A stretch of 14,075 nucleotides of DNA, from NCBI GenBank assembly GCA_050011755.1, contig JBEKIM010000152.1:1-14075 (forward strand), in the 5' to 3' direction. The notes under the pieces are model-generated. The model saw nothing but the letters and a program-made list of their open reading frames with translations, searched no databases and had not been told where the DNA came from. The stretch's first letter is position 1. Each line of letters begins with the position of its first letter. The translations under genes and the position numbers were made by a program. Source of the DNA: Bog-159 sp050011755 (GTDB lineage: Bacteria; Acidobacteriota; Terriglobia; Bryobacterales; Bryobacteraceae). This document shows positions 1-5,906 of the stretch, one piece after another.

Positions 1-334
1 TTTCGGACTCTCGCGCAACCTGGCGCTTTCGCTGGCGGCCCTGACGATGATCGGCGCCTGCGACATGGTCAGCGTGATCGTGCGCCATACGCTGGTGCAG
101 CTTTCCACTCCGGACGTTATGCGCGGCAGGGTGAGCGCGGTGAACGTGGTGTTTATCGGAGCCTCGAACGAGGTCGGGCAATTCGAATCGGGCATTACCG
201 CGCAATGGTTCGGCACGGTACCGGCGGTGGTGCTGGGGGGATTAGGAACGATCGCAATTGTGGCGCTGTGGGCGTGGCGCTTCCCCCCGCTGCGGCGCGT
301 GGATGCGCTGGTCGAGCACCCACCCCGCCCGTAG
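1..334 (+). CDS. MFS efflux transporter, C-terminal fragment (5' end outside window)
   Basis: The frame is open from base 2 to a TAG at 332-334, giving about 110 residues, so the gene starts upstream of the window. Visible features are a hydrophobic helix (LALSLAALTMIGACDMVSV), a conserved segment TPDVMRGRVSAVN, the segment GASNEVGQFESG, and a final transmembrane helix (AVVLGGLGTIAIVALWAW) followed by a short basic/proline-rich tail. This arrangement is typical of the C-terminal end of MFS_3/EntS-like major facilitator permeases, which export small molecules by proton antiport across the inner membrane. The MRGRVSAVN motif corresponds to a cytoplasmic loop signature of that group. The substrate cannot be inferred from this fragment. 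The family assignment is recognition from motifs; the truncation is only due to the window edge. Confidence 0.85.
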   Translation, partial: FGLSRNLALSLAALTMIGACDMVSVIVRHTLVQLSTPDVMRGRVSAVNVVFIGASNEVGQFESGITAQWFGTVPAVVLGGLGTIAIVALWAWRFPPLRRVDALVEHPPRP

Positions 335-338
335 GGCA

Positions 339-357
339 GGCGGAACTCTTAAGTCCC
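339..357. repeat. Degenerate copy of the GGCGGGACTTTTAAGTCCC palindrome
   Basis: Five bases after the stop codon of the MFS gene lies GGCGGAACTCTTAAGTCCC. It differs at two of 19 positions from the palindromic half of the dispersed repeat found at 3587, 5751 and 11899. It probably represents a decayed copy and may end the MFS transcript, but it lacks a clear T tract. Confidence 0.45.
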
Positions 358-421
358 CATTGCCGCTCAATAAATTAGCGGTTTCGGAGCCGCAAAGATG
401 ATGAAAACCAGGAGTGGTGGG

Positions 422-546
422 GCGGCCAATCCTGGCCGCAGCCGGCTTTCCAGCCGGCTTAGCCGCCTGAAAAGGCGGCTGCGGGCATGATTGCCCACCC
501 ACGGTGAGGACTTAAAGTCCCGCCGGCACGCCTGCGTGCGCCACGG
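422..546. repeat. Cluster of six consecutive palindromes (repeat copy A)
   Basis: Six inverted repeats follow one another almost without gaps: 422-439 (7-bp arms GCGGCCA/TGGCCGC), 441-458 (GCCGGCT/AGCCGGC), 461-480 (AGCCGCC/GGCGGCT), 483-496 (GGGCA/TGCCC), 508-520 (GGACTT/AAGTCC) and 526-539 (GCACGC/GCGTGC). The last two, read on the minus strand, form the dispersed repeat unit seen at 3587, 5751 and 11899. The first four match modules of the element at 3485-3712 in a different order. The block fills most of the 265-nt gap between the MFS gene and the convergent hypothetical gene, where I see no credible coding sequence. It looks like a REP/BIME-type composite and could also act as a bidirectional transcription barrier. 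Confidence 0.75.
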
Positions 547-599
547 GCTGCGGCCAGTCATCGCGATGGGTGGCCATAAGCCGGCTGCGGGCAGTGTTC

Positions 600-977
600 C
601 TACGCCGCCCGCACATCCACGATGCACGACGTCATAATCGTGCGATGCTCGGGATGCCGGAATTCCAAATGCATGCCACGCCCGATGAATGATGCCTTCA
701 GCATCGAGCCGCCCCAGTTGGAGCCTTCGATATGCACCAGCACCGGTTCCGGGCAAAAAGTGGGATGTCCGGAGATGAGCGCCTGGCCGTTGCCGCGATT
801 CACCAGCGTGTAAGCGCGGTTCTGCGTTTCCACGTGCAGCACGGCGCCTTCCGGCAACCGGTCGAGGAAGACGCCGCCGTCGACTTCCGACGCGATGAAG
901 TTGTGGTTCACGGTATCGCCCAGATTCGGGTGGGGCCGGAACAAATTCGGCATCGGCATGCCGATTTCGGTGTCCAT
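600..977 (-). CDS. Conserved hypothetical protein, small, probably beta-rich
   Basis: This is a 125-residue protein of unknown function. I prefer the ATG at 977 (MDTEIGMPMPNLFRP) to an in-frame GTG at 1025. A TAAAAT hexamer (minus strand, 999-994) resembling a -10 box lies inside the longer version, and the added residues look like untranslated leader. No clear Shine-Dalgarno is seen before either start. There is no signal peptide or membrane segment. The sequence is rich in Gly, Val and His, with short alternating hydrophobic stretches (GGVFLDRLPEGAVLHVET, SGHPTFCPEPVLVHIEGS, GGSMLKASFIGRGMHLEFRH) that suggest a compact beta fold. I believe similar proteins occur in other acidobacteria, but I cannot name a domain. 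It is divergent from the PLP enzyme gene, whose start is only 76 bp away. Confidence 0.7.
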   Translation of the reverse strand: MDTEIGMPMPNLFRPHPNLGDTVNHNFIASEVDGGVFLDRLPEGAVLHVETQNRAYTLVNRGNGQALISGHPTFCPEPVLVHIEGSNWGGSMLKASFIGRGMHLEFRHPEHRTIMTSCIVDVRAA

Positions 978-1042
978 AGCAGCGTCCGTTTCTATTTTAA
1001 TGCATAAAACCGGCGGATGCGGCACACCCTGTTAAACTTGGT

Positions 1043-1048
1043 TAGGAG
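1043..1048 (+). promoter_or_regulatory. Ribosome binding site of the PLP-enzyme gene
   Basis: TAGGAG lies five bases before the ATG at 1054. It sets this start over other in-frame candidates. Confidence 0.7.
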
Positions 1049-1053
1049 CGATT

Positions 1054-2304
1054 ATGGCAAATCCCGATGGTACGCAAGCAGGTGTGCGTCCCCGCACCGC
1101 GGTATTGACGGCCGGTTTCGATCCGCACCTCTCATTCGGATCGGCCAGGCCGGCTGTATTCAGAAGTTCCACTTATGTCTTCCCCAGCCCGGAGGAGGCC
1201 GAACACGCATTTTCCGTCCTCGCCGGCCGCGTGCAAGCCGAGGAAGGCGAGCGCGCCGACCTGATCTATTCGCGCTTCTCTCATCCGAACGCCGAAATCC
1301 TGGAAGACCAGATCGTTCCCCTTGAGCCGGGTGCGCAAGCCGCCGGGGTCTTTAATTCCGGAATGGCAGCCATCATGACGGCCTTCCTGACCGTGGCCCG
1401 GCCGGGAACCACGATCGTGTATACCACGCCGCTCTACGGCGGCACCACGGGCTTGATTCACAGCTTTCTGGAGCCCTTCGGCGTGCAGGGCATCCCGGTG
1501 CCCGGCGGCGACAGCGAAGCCATAAGCCGCGCTATCGCATCGGCCCAAAATGTCAGTATCGTGTGCCTGGAGACGCCCGCCAACCCCACCATGGTGATGA
1601 CGGATATCCGGCGCGTGTCGGATGCCGCCAAGAGTCATCCGAACCGGCCGGTGGTGATGGTGGACAATACGTTTCTGGGTCCCACCTTCCAGCATCCGTT
1701 GTTGCTGGGCGCGGACCTGGTGCTCTATTCGGGGACGAAATACCTTTCCGGCATGAGCGACATGGTGGCCGGCGTGGCGCTGGCGGCCGACCCGCAACTG
1801 ATGCGCAGAATTCTGAGCCGGCGCAGCATGTTCGGCAATATTTTGCAGCCCGACGAATGCTGGATGCTGGATGGCCGCCTGCCCACGGTGGCCTTGCGTA
1901 TGAACCGGCAGAGCAAGAACGCGCAGCGGCTGGCGGAAGCCCTGCAGGGACATGCCAAGATCCGGAAGGTGCTGTATCCCACGCTTTTTGACGACGCGGA
2001 GCAGCGCCGGATTTATGAAGAGCAATGCGCCTATCCGGGCGGAATTTTTTCACTCGATTTCGCGGGCGGCCGTGCGGCGGCCTTCGATTTTCTGCGCAGC
2101 CTGCGCATCGGGCGCAACGCCGTGTCGCTGGGCGGCGTGGAGACCTTGGTTTGCCATCCGAAATCCACCACGCATTCCGGGATGTCGGCGCAGGAACTCG
2201 ACGAAGCCGGCATCGGCGACGGGCTGGTGCGCGTATCGGTAGGCATCGAGGATTGGCGGGATGTGCTGGCTGACTTCGAACAGGCGCTCGAGCGCGTGAA
2301 ATAG
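1054..2304 (+). CDS. Cystathionine gamma-synthase family PLP-dependent enzyme
   Basis: This is a full-length 416-residue member of the Cys/Met-metabolism PLP family (fold type I), cytosolic and normally tetrameric. Such enzymes add, remove or exchange gamma-substituents of homoserine, cystathionine or methionine. Recognisable motifs are YSRFSHPN (72-79, phosphate-binding Tyr/Arg), SGMAAI (102-107), PLYGGT (126-131), ETPANPT (173-179), VDNTF (203-207, pyridine-N Asp204), SGTKYLSG (226-233, Schiff-base Lys229), SLGGVETL (358-365) and VRVSVGIED (392-400, carboxylate-binding Arg393). Gly130 stands where methionine gamma-lyases have their catalytic Cys (YGC), which argues against a classical methionine gamma-lyase. 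A longer segment at about 45-70 separates the N-terminal arm from YSR, as in a subgroup usually annotated only as 'cystathionine gamma-synthase family protein'. A Shine-Dalgarno at 1043-1048 supports the start. No other sulfur genes lie nearby, so the exact reaction (synthase, lyase or sulfhydrylase) is open. Confidence 0.92.
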   Translation: MANPDGTQAGVRPRTAVLTAGFDPHLSFGSARPAVFRSSTYVFPSPEEAEHAFSVLAGRVQAEEGERADLIYSRFSHPNAEILEDQIVPLEPGAQAAGVFNSGMAAIMTAFLTVARPGTTIVYTTPLYGGTTGLIHSFLEPFGVQGIPVPGGDSEAISRAIASAQNVSIVCLETPANPTMVMTDIRRVSDAAKSHPNRPVVMVDNTFLGPTFQHPLLLGADLVLYSGTKYLSGMSDMVAGVALAADPQLMRRILSRRSMFGNILQPDECWMLDGRLPTVALRMNRQSKNAQRLAEALQGHAKIRKVLYPTLFDDAEQRRIYEEQCAYPGGIFSLDFAGGRAAAFDFLRSLRIGRNAVSLGGVETLVCHPKSTTHSGMSAQELDEAGIGDGLVRVSVGIEDWRDVLADFEQALERVK

Positions 2305-2317
2305 CTGTGCTCTCCGC

Positions 2318-3007
2318 TCACGGCGCCGTGCCCAGCCGGCGGATTTGCGGCGCGCCCGCGCCCTCCCAGCGATATTCGAAGTGTCTGCCGGTCCGCACGT
2401 TCGCTACCAGAGGGGGACGAAAACAGGCCACGCATTCCGCTCCCGCGTAGCGCACGCTGCGATAAATCAGGCCGTTCGAACCGTCCGCCAGAAGCCGGCG
2501 CGCCAGCGCCTGCGAGGCGGCATAACTCGTGGGATCGTGGTACGGAACATTCTCCGCCGTCTTGGCGCGTACATCGTGGAACGCCGCATGGAAATCCGCC
2601 AGGTAAAGGCGCATCTGCAGACGGGTTTCGTACACGCCGACTTCAGTCAGCTCAGCCGTACGGTGATAGACCACTTCGGCATGTGCGGCGTCCAAACCGC
2701 TGGCGGCGTACCAGGCTCCGCGGTCCGGGCTGTTAAAGCGGCCGCCGGTGGGCCGCGGATGACAGAACGCCGCCATGATCACGCTCGCCATGGGCCGGCC
2801 CGCAACCCACTCCTCGGCCGGGATCCGATGCAATGCGCCTAGTTCCGAGGAAACACGGTCGTTGGTCCATGTCTCCAACTCCAGGATAGAAGGCAAGTCT
2901 GCTGGGCTGGCTATCTCGTCGAGGATGCCGCGCGAGGGGTACAGGCTGGGAACCAGGCGGCAGGTGTCCGTGCGGCGCAATCTGCGGACGGGCGGTGTCA
3001 GTTCCAC
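2318..3007 (-). CDS. RES-domain toxin of an Xre-RES toxin-antitoxin pair
   Basis: RES toxins have an ADP-ribosyltransferase-like fold; characterised members (MbcT, Pseudomonas Res) deplete NAD+, and ParT modifies a metabolic enzyme. I place the start at the GTG at 3007, giving 229 residues. It overlaps the end of the antitoxin gene by 10 nt, has GGGAG nine bases upstream inside that gene, and begins just before the typical RES opening CRLVPSLYPSRG. The frame stays open further upstream, but that part is an antisense-like shadow of the antitoxin. The naming residues are present: Arg90 in GGRFN, Glu111 in AAHAEVVYHR and Ser184 in LIYRSVRYAG. TNDRV (about 49-53) is also typical. The domain is therefore intact and probably active. 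The stop lies 13 bp from the convergent PLP-enzyme gene. Membership is recognised from motifs; NAD+ as target is inferred from the family. Confidence 0.9.
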   Translation of the reverse strand: MELTPPVRRLRRTDTCRLVPSLYPSRGILDEIASPADLPSILELETWTNDRVSSELGALHRIPAEEWVAGRPMASVIMAAFCHPRPTGGRFNSPDRGAWYAASGLDAAHAEVVYHRTAELTEVGVYETRLQMRLYLADFHAAFHDVRAKTAENVPYHDPTSYAASQALARRLLADGSNGLIYRSVRYAGAECVACFRPPLVANVRTGRHFEYRWEGAGAPQIRRLGTAP

Positions 3008-3441
3008 CCGCCGCGTCTCCCGTCGAGCAGGCGGCGGACTTGGTAGAGACCATCCATTCCGCTTTCGATCATGAGGCTCAACGCGGGCTCGCCGCCAAAC
3101 AACGGATTGGTGTTGGGCAGCCGGACCCACCGGTCGGCCAGCACCGGTTCCGGATACAGGATGTGCAGGTCCTTGTAAATCCCCAGGAGCAGGGAAATCC
3201 GCATCAGCATGTCGTACGGCAGCATCGAAACTCGTCCGGATTTGTACTTGAAAAATGTCGACGGCGCCGGCCATCCGAGCAGCGCGCGCTGTTCCTCGGC
3301 GCGCAGTTGCCAGGCCGCACCGATGTTAAAGAACGCGCGCAAGGCCGCGCCCGACAGGCGCCGCCGGACTTCCGGATGCCGCCGGTCCCCCGGTGGCACG
3401 GGATCGAGATGTGTCTCCTTGCGCCGGTTTCGTAACTCCAT
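2998..3441 (-). CDS. Xre/MbcA/ParS-type antitoxin (DUF2384) of the Xre-RES pair
   Basis: This 147-residue protein is the DNA-binding, toxin-neutralising partner of the RES toxin encoded directly downstream. Residues 31-70 form the Xre-like helix-turn-helix (EEQRALLGWPAPSTFFKYKSG), and a connecting helix carries RISLLLGIYKDLHILYP (81-97). The C-terminal toxin-binding region (about 109-145) contains the family hallmark PNTNPLFGGEPALSLMIESG followed by GLYQVRRLLDGRRGG. Length and order match complete antitoxins. The ATG at 3441 has no Shine-Dalgarno but lies six bases after a predicted -10 box, so the mRNA may be leaderless. A perfect palindrome covers that promoter, as expected for a self-repressing operon. 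The gene order (antitoxin first, 10-nt overlap) favours translational coupling to the toxin. Confidence 0.9.
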   Translation of the reverse strand: MELRNRRKETHLDPVPPGDRRHPEVRRRLSGAALRAFFNIGAAWQLRAEEQRALLGWPAPSTFFKYKSGRVSMLPYDMLMRISLLLGIYKDLHILYPEPVLADRWVRLPNTNPLFGGEPALSLMIESGMDGLYQVRRLLDGRRGGWN

Positions 3442-3444
3442 ATC

Positions 3445-3460
3445 TAGAGTATGTACTCTA
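3445..3460. promoter_or_regulatory. Palindromic operator candidate before the antitoxin gene
   Basis: TAGAGTATGTACTCTA is a perfect inverted repeat with 7-bp arms and a 2-bp centre. It overlaps the predicted -10 box and ends four bases from the antitoxin ATG. This is where a dimeric Xre-type repressor would bind to autoregulate the operon. The palindrome is observed; its role as operator is inference. Confidence 0.6.
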
Positions 3461-3476
3461 TTTCAGGAGTTATCAA
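3448..3476 (-). promoter_or_regulatory. Predicted sigma70-type promoter of the toxin-antitoxin operon
   Basis: On the minus strand TTGATA (3476-3471, five of six matches to TTGACA) is followed after exactly 17 bp by CATACT (3453-3448, four of six matches to TATAAT). Transcription would begin at or within a few bases of the antitoxin ATG at 3441, leaving no room for a ribosome binding site. This suggests a leaderless transcript. Confidence 0.5.
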
Positions 3477-3484
3477 GAGGAAAG

Positions 3485-3712
3485 GGTAGTGGGTCAGTTT
3501 GGTTTTGTGGGACGGGCAATTCTGCCCACGGCCGGCTTCCGGTCGGCTCCTGGAGTTTGGACTTCTCGTGATGACAGGACGCTTGCCCGTGGCGCACGCT
3601 TCAGCGTGCCGGCGGGACTTTTAAGTCCCGCTTCAGCCGGCTCTGGCCGCCTAACTAAAAGGCGGCTGCGGCCGAGATCGGCCGCCCTCCAAGACCAAAC
3701 CGACCCGCTACC
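3485..3712. mobile_element. MITE-like palindromic element with 23-bp terminal inverted repeats
   Basis: Bases 3485-3507 and 3690-3712 form an imperfect inverted repeat: 20 of 23 positions pair, and the three mismatches are all transitions (two would be G-U in plus-strand RNA). Pairing stops sharply at the outer ends. Between the arms lie further palindromes: 3514-3527 (GGGCA/TGCCC), 3531-3547 (GCCGGC/GTCGGC), 3594-3609 (GCACGCT/AGCGTGC), 3612-3631 (GCGGGACTT/AAGTCCCGC), 3646-3666 (GCCGCC/GGCGGC) and 3668-3685 (GCGGCCGA/TCGGCCGC). There is no transposase and I see no clear target duplication. The element fills most of the gap between the toxin-antitoxin promoter and the end of the permease gene. 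It could be a non-autonomous mobile element, a large REP-type composite or a strong terminator/insulator. Confidence 0.55.
3587..3632 (+). repeat. Dispersed palindromic repeat, copy B
   Basis: This 46-nt unit consists of two adjacent hairpins, GCACGCT-TC-AGCGTGC and GCGGGACTT-TT-AAGTCCCGC. It is base-for-base identical to the copy at 11899-11944, more than 8 kb away. It sits inside the inverted-repeat element at 3485-3712. Confidence 0.85.
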
Positions 3713-3730
3713 GAGAAAAACGCCCCAATT

Positions 3731-4987
3731 CTATCGCGGCACGGGATCGGACGCGATATCCGCATCCAGCGCCGTCCAGCCGCCGCGCTGCACATAATCG
3801 GAGCTGACTGCGGGCAGATACAGTGAGCCGTGCCCCTCGCAGCACATCAACTCCGTGCCCGCGTGATCGAATAGCACCGCTCCCCGCGAGCCGATGCGCA
3901 CGGGATACTGCAACGTGCGCAGGCACGCGCGGCAACGCGCCCGCTGATCCGCCAGGCACCACCAGACGATGGCGCCGCAAGCCAGAATCACCAGCCAGAC
4001 GAAAAAGGGTTCCGCTACGAAAGTGGCGCCGCCCGTCAGGGTGAAGGACGTGGCGCGGCTGAATTCCCAGATCACCAGCGCCAGCGCCAGCGGGAGAGAC
4101 AACGATTTCGCGCAAAAGTAGGCCCAGTAGCGGCCCCGGATGCGGCCCAGGCGGCGGCGGTCCGCGCGCATCCCCAAGCCGGCGGCGGCCAGCAGGAGAG
4201 CCGACGTCACGATACAAATGACCGCATAAGCATAGAGCGGTTTGCGGATGCGCGCCAGCAGCGGAACCACCTGTACCTGCTGGGACGGGGAGGGAGGCTG
4301 GTCCAGGTAGCGGAACGCCAGATCGCGCAGTTCACTCTGGGCCCCGGCCGGAGTCACGCCGGGCTTCAGGCGGCCCAGCACAGCGAATTCCCCTTGGCCG
4401 CTCGAAGGCAGCCACCGGTCGATGCGCCGCAGCAGGAAGCTGTGGGGCCGCGCCCCGAGAACCTCGAAGAAATCCGGCGTGACCCGCGCCGTACCGCGGG
4501 ATACCCATTGGTATCCGGCCACCCCGGCCAGCGTCGCGCTGTTCCTTTTCCAGAAGTCCAGCAGCGGCCGCGGAACGGCGCGCCGCTCGCTCAGCAGGAC
4601 GCCTTCCGAGATCAACACCAGCCGTCTCGCGTACGGGTAGCCCGGGAACATCATGGCTCGCGTGACGGCCAGACCGTGGCTGGCGGCCGTGATGACGGCC
4701 AGACCCAGCGCGATCAGGCCGAGGCAAAAGCCGGGTGTGTGCACAGCGGCGCGCACGCGGAGGATGCGGGGCGTGTTGAAAAAAATCTGCCCCGCATCCC
4801 GCATCGCGCCAATGAAATGATGCCAGACACGCGCTCGCACGTACCGCCCCTGCATCCCACGCCCCCTGAGCAGGGCGGCATAGTGGCACAGTTTCGAGCA
4901 CCAACCGTGTCGCCATTCCGCGCGGAACTCTCGGGGGACTACGCAGGATGCGGCGAGAATAGCGATTCGGGAAACTGCCAGAATCAT
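3731..4987 (-). CDS. Half-size ADOP/MacB-like orphan permease with Cys-rich C-terminal tail
   Basis: This is a 418-residue inner-membrane protein without an ATPase partner in view. The cytoplasmic N-terminal part (about 19-70, PREFRAEWRHGW ... GAMRDAG) resembles the pre-domain of acidobacterial orphan permeases. TM1 is at about 86-108. The extracytoplasmic part (about 110-250) shows MacB-PCD-like motifs VTPDFFEVLGARP (169-181) and FAVLGRLKPGVTPAGAQSEL (201-220). Three more helices follow at about 252-272, 293-308 and 327-345. That is one FtsX-like unit of four helices, where ADOP proteins carry two. The middle of the usual periplasmic domain appears condensed. The tail carries CRAC (352-355) and MCCEGHG (381-387), a possible metal site unusual for permeases. 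The ATG at 4987 has only a weak GGGA eight bases upstream. Its role is unknown; the family link is motif-based. Confidence 0.65.
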   Translation of the reverse strand: MILAVSRIAILAASCVVPREFRAEWRHGWCSKLCHYAALLRGRGMQGRYVRARVWHHFIGAMRDAGQIFFNTPRILRVRAAVHTPGFCLGLIALGLAVITAASHGLAVTRAMMFPGYPYARRLVLISEGVLLSERRAVPRPLLDFWKRNSATLAGVAGYQWVSRGTARVTPDFFEVLGARPHSFLLRRIDRWLPSSGQGEFAVLGRLKPGVTPAGAQSELRDLAFRYLDQPPSPSQQVQVVPLLARIRKPLYAYAVICIVTSALLLAAAGLGMRADRRRLGRIRGRYWAYFCAKSLSLPLALALVIWEFSRATSFTLTGGATFVAEPFFVWLVILACGAIVWWCLADQRARCRACLRTLQYPVRIGSRGAVLFDHAGTELMCCEGHGSLYLPAVSSDYVQRGGWTALDADIASDPVPR

Positions 4988-5164
4988 TACGACATCCCGT
5001 TACCAGCATACTACGGCACCGGTGCGCCTTTAGACGAAGTACCAGTACCGTCATTTCTGGAAACGGCCATTTTAACTTGCGTTACGGGGATTTGCCGATT
5101 TAGACTCGCTTCTAAGTGGGATGCGGCGCAGTCGGCCGGCAATTAAAGAATTAGGAGACAAGGA
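4988..5164. other. Divergent intergenic region between permease and carrier-protein genes
   Basis: This gap must hold the promoters of both divergent genes. I found no convincing -35/-10 pair, hairpin or small gene in it. The only clear signal is AGGAG at 5153-5157, seven bases before the carrier-protein ATG. Confidence 0.5.
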
Positions 5165-5743
5165 ATGCCAGAGATGCCTGAATCGGAGATTTTTGATCGG
5201 TTTGCTCAGATTGTAGCGCACAGCTTGCGCATCGAGGCGGCCCAGGTCACCCCGGAGATCGAGTTGACCGATCTGGGCGCCGAATCGCTCGATCTGATTG
5301 AAATCTCCATGGAGACCGAGTCTCAGTTCCACATCTTCCTGCCGGATAAATCCATCCTGGAGACCGCCGTGGAGGTCTTCGGCTCAGGCATTCTGGAGAA
5401 GGAAGGCTATCTCACCGACGAAGGGAAAAGGCTCCTGCTGCGGCGCTTGCCCGACGCCGACGCGCAGGATTTCGAAGGCGCGGTGTCCGTGAAGGACCTC
5501 CAGCGCTACTTTCTGAAGGTGAACACCTGGGTGCGCATGATTCAGGGCTTGGTGCGCTACACCCCGGCTAAGTGCGCGGATTGCGCGAGCCCGATGGCCG
5601 CCTCGATGGGTTTCCGCATGAAATGTACCCATTGCGGTGCGGAAATTACGCTTCGCTCCGGAGAAGAATTGAACCGCGAATGGGTCCGCGAGTATTACGA
5701 TCACGAGTACCTGCCGCACGCCGGAGCCGCTGTCTCGGCCTGA
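5165..5743 (+). CDS. Acyl carrier protein with C-terminal zinc-ribbon domain
   Basis: This is a 192-residue soluble protein. Residues 1-80 are an acyl carrier domain with the phosphopantetheine site DLGAESLDLIEI (36-47, modified Ser41); acyl or ketide chains would be tethered there as thioesters. An extension (about 81-135, GYLTDEGKRLLLRRLPDAD) resembles that of longer carrier proteins in specialised lipid or polyketide pathways. Residues 137-157 hold CADC and CTHC, a four-Cys zinc ribbon with 13 residues between the knuckles, then a charged tail (EELNREWVREYYDHEYLP). Ordinary ACPs are about 80 residues, so this is a carrier-zinc-ribbon fusion. It stands alone, with no synthase, ligase or transferase gene beside it, so its client enzyme must be encoded elsewhere. 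AGGAG seven bases before the ATG supports the start. The carrier function is well supported by motif; the ribbon's role (protein docking or acyl-chain handling) is unknown. Confidence 0.82.
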   Translation: MPEMPESEIFDRFAQIVAHSLRIEAAQVTPEIELTDLGAESLDLIEISMETESQFHIFLPDKSILETAVEVFGSGILEKEGYLTDEGKRLLLRRLPDADAQDFEGAVSVKDLQRYFLKVNTWVRMIQGLVRYTPAKCADCASPMAASMGFRMKCTHCGAEITLRSGEELNREWVREYYDHEYLPHAGAAVSA

Positions 5744-5750
5744 CATGCCT

Positions 5751-5796
5751 CCGTGGCGCGCGCTTGAGCGTGCCGGCGGGACTTTTGAGTCCCGCG
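5751..5796 (+). repeat. Dispersed palindromic repeat, copy C (possible terminator)
   Basis: This is the same two-hairpin unit as at 3587 and 11899, with three substitutions. Two fall in hairpin arms but still allow G-U pairing in RNA. It begins eight bases after the stop codon of the carrier-protein gene, and its second hairpin (5776-5795) is followed by GCTTTTG. It may therefore end that transcript, although the T run is short. Confidence 0.75.
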
Positions 5797-5906
5797 CTTT
5801 TGCGAATTTCCCTTACAAAGGATGCTACGGTAACAATTCGGTAATCTTCGGTTGATAGGCTGATTTCAGCGAGGCGCGGAAAGCGCCCGCGAAAGGAGAG
5901 CCAGTC

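Noticed and set aside
422..546. CRISPR array
   Set aside because: The palindromes differ from one another, have no constant repeat-spacer spacing, and there are no cas genes nearby.
367..756. Minus-strand open frame across the palindrome cluster
   Set aside because: It runs through the repeat block and into the hypothetical gene in a different frame. The product is Arg/Pro/Gly-rich with no motif.
1132..2025. Minus-strand open frame (297 codons) inside the PLP-enzyme gene
   Set aside because: It lies wholly opposite a strongly recognised enzyme, has no ribosome site and no domain, and has a His/Gln/Arg-rich shadow composition.
3008..3274. Upstream extension of the RES toxin to residue M at 3274
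   Set aside because: The 89 extra codons overlap the antitoxin in another frame and look random. The GTG at 3007 has a Shine-Dalgarno and starts just before the RES opening.
3393..3797. Small plus-strand gene in the gap beside the toxin-antitoxin operon
   Set aside because: The frame crosses the inverted-repeat element and both flanking minus-strand genes, with no ribosome site or recognisable product.
4394..5146. Plus-strand open frame (250 codons) opposite the permease gene
   Set aside because: It covers transmembrane-coding sequence in the antisense frame and gives a Pro/Arg/Gln-rich product without motifs. The minus-strand reading has helices and family motifs.
5797..5906. Promoter for the TPR-kinase-regulator operon
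   Set aside because: TTGCGA near 5800 and TTGATA near 5852 have no acceptable -10 hexamer at the right distance. A promoter must exist here or upstream, but I cannot place it.
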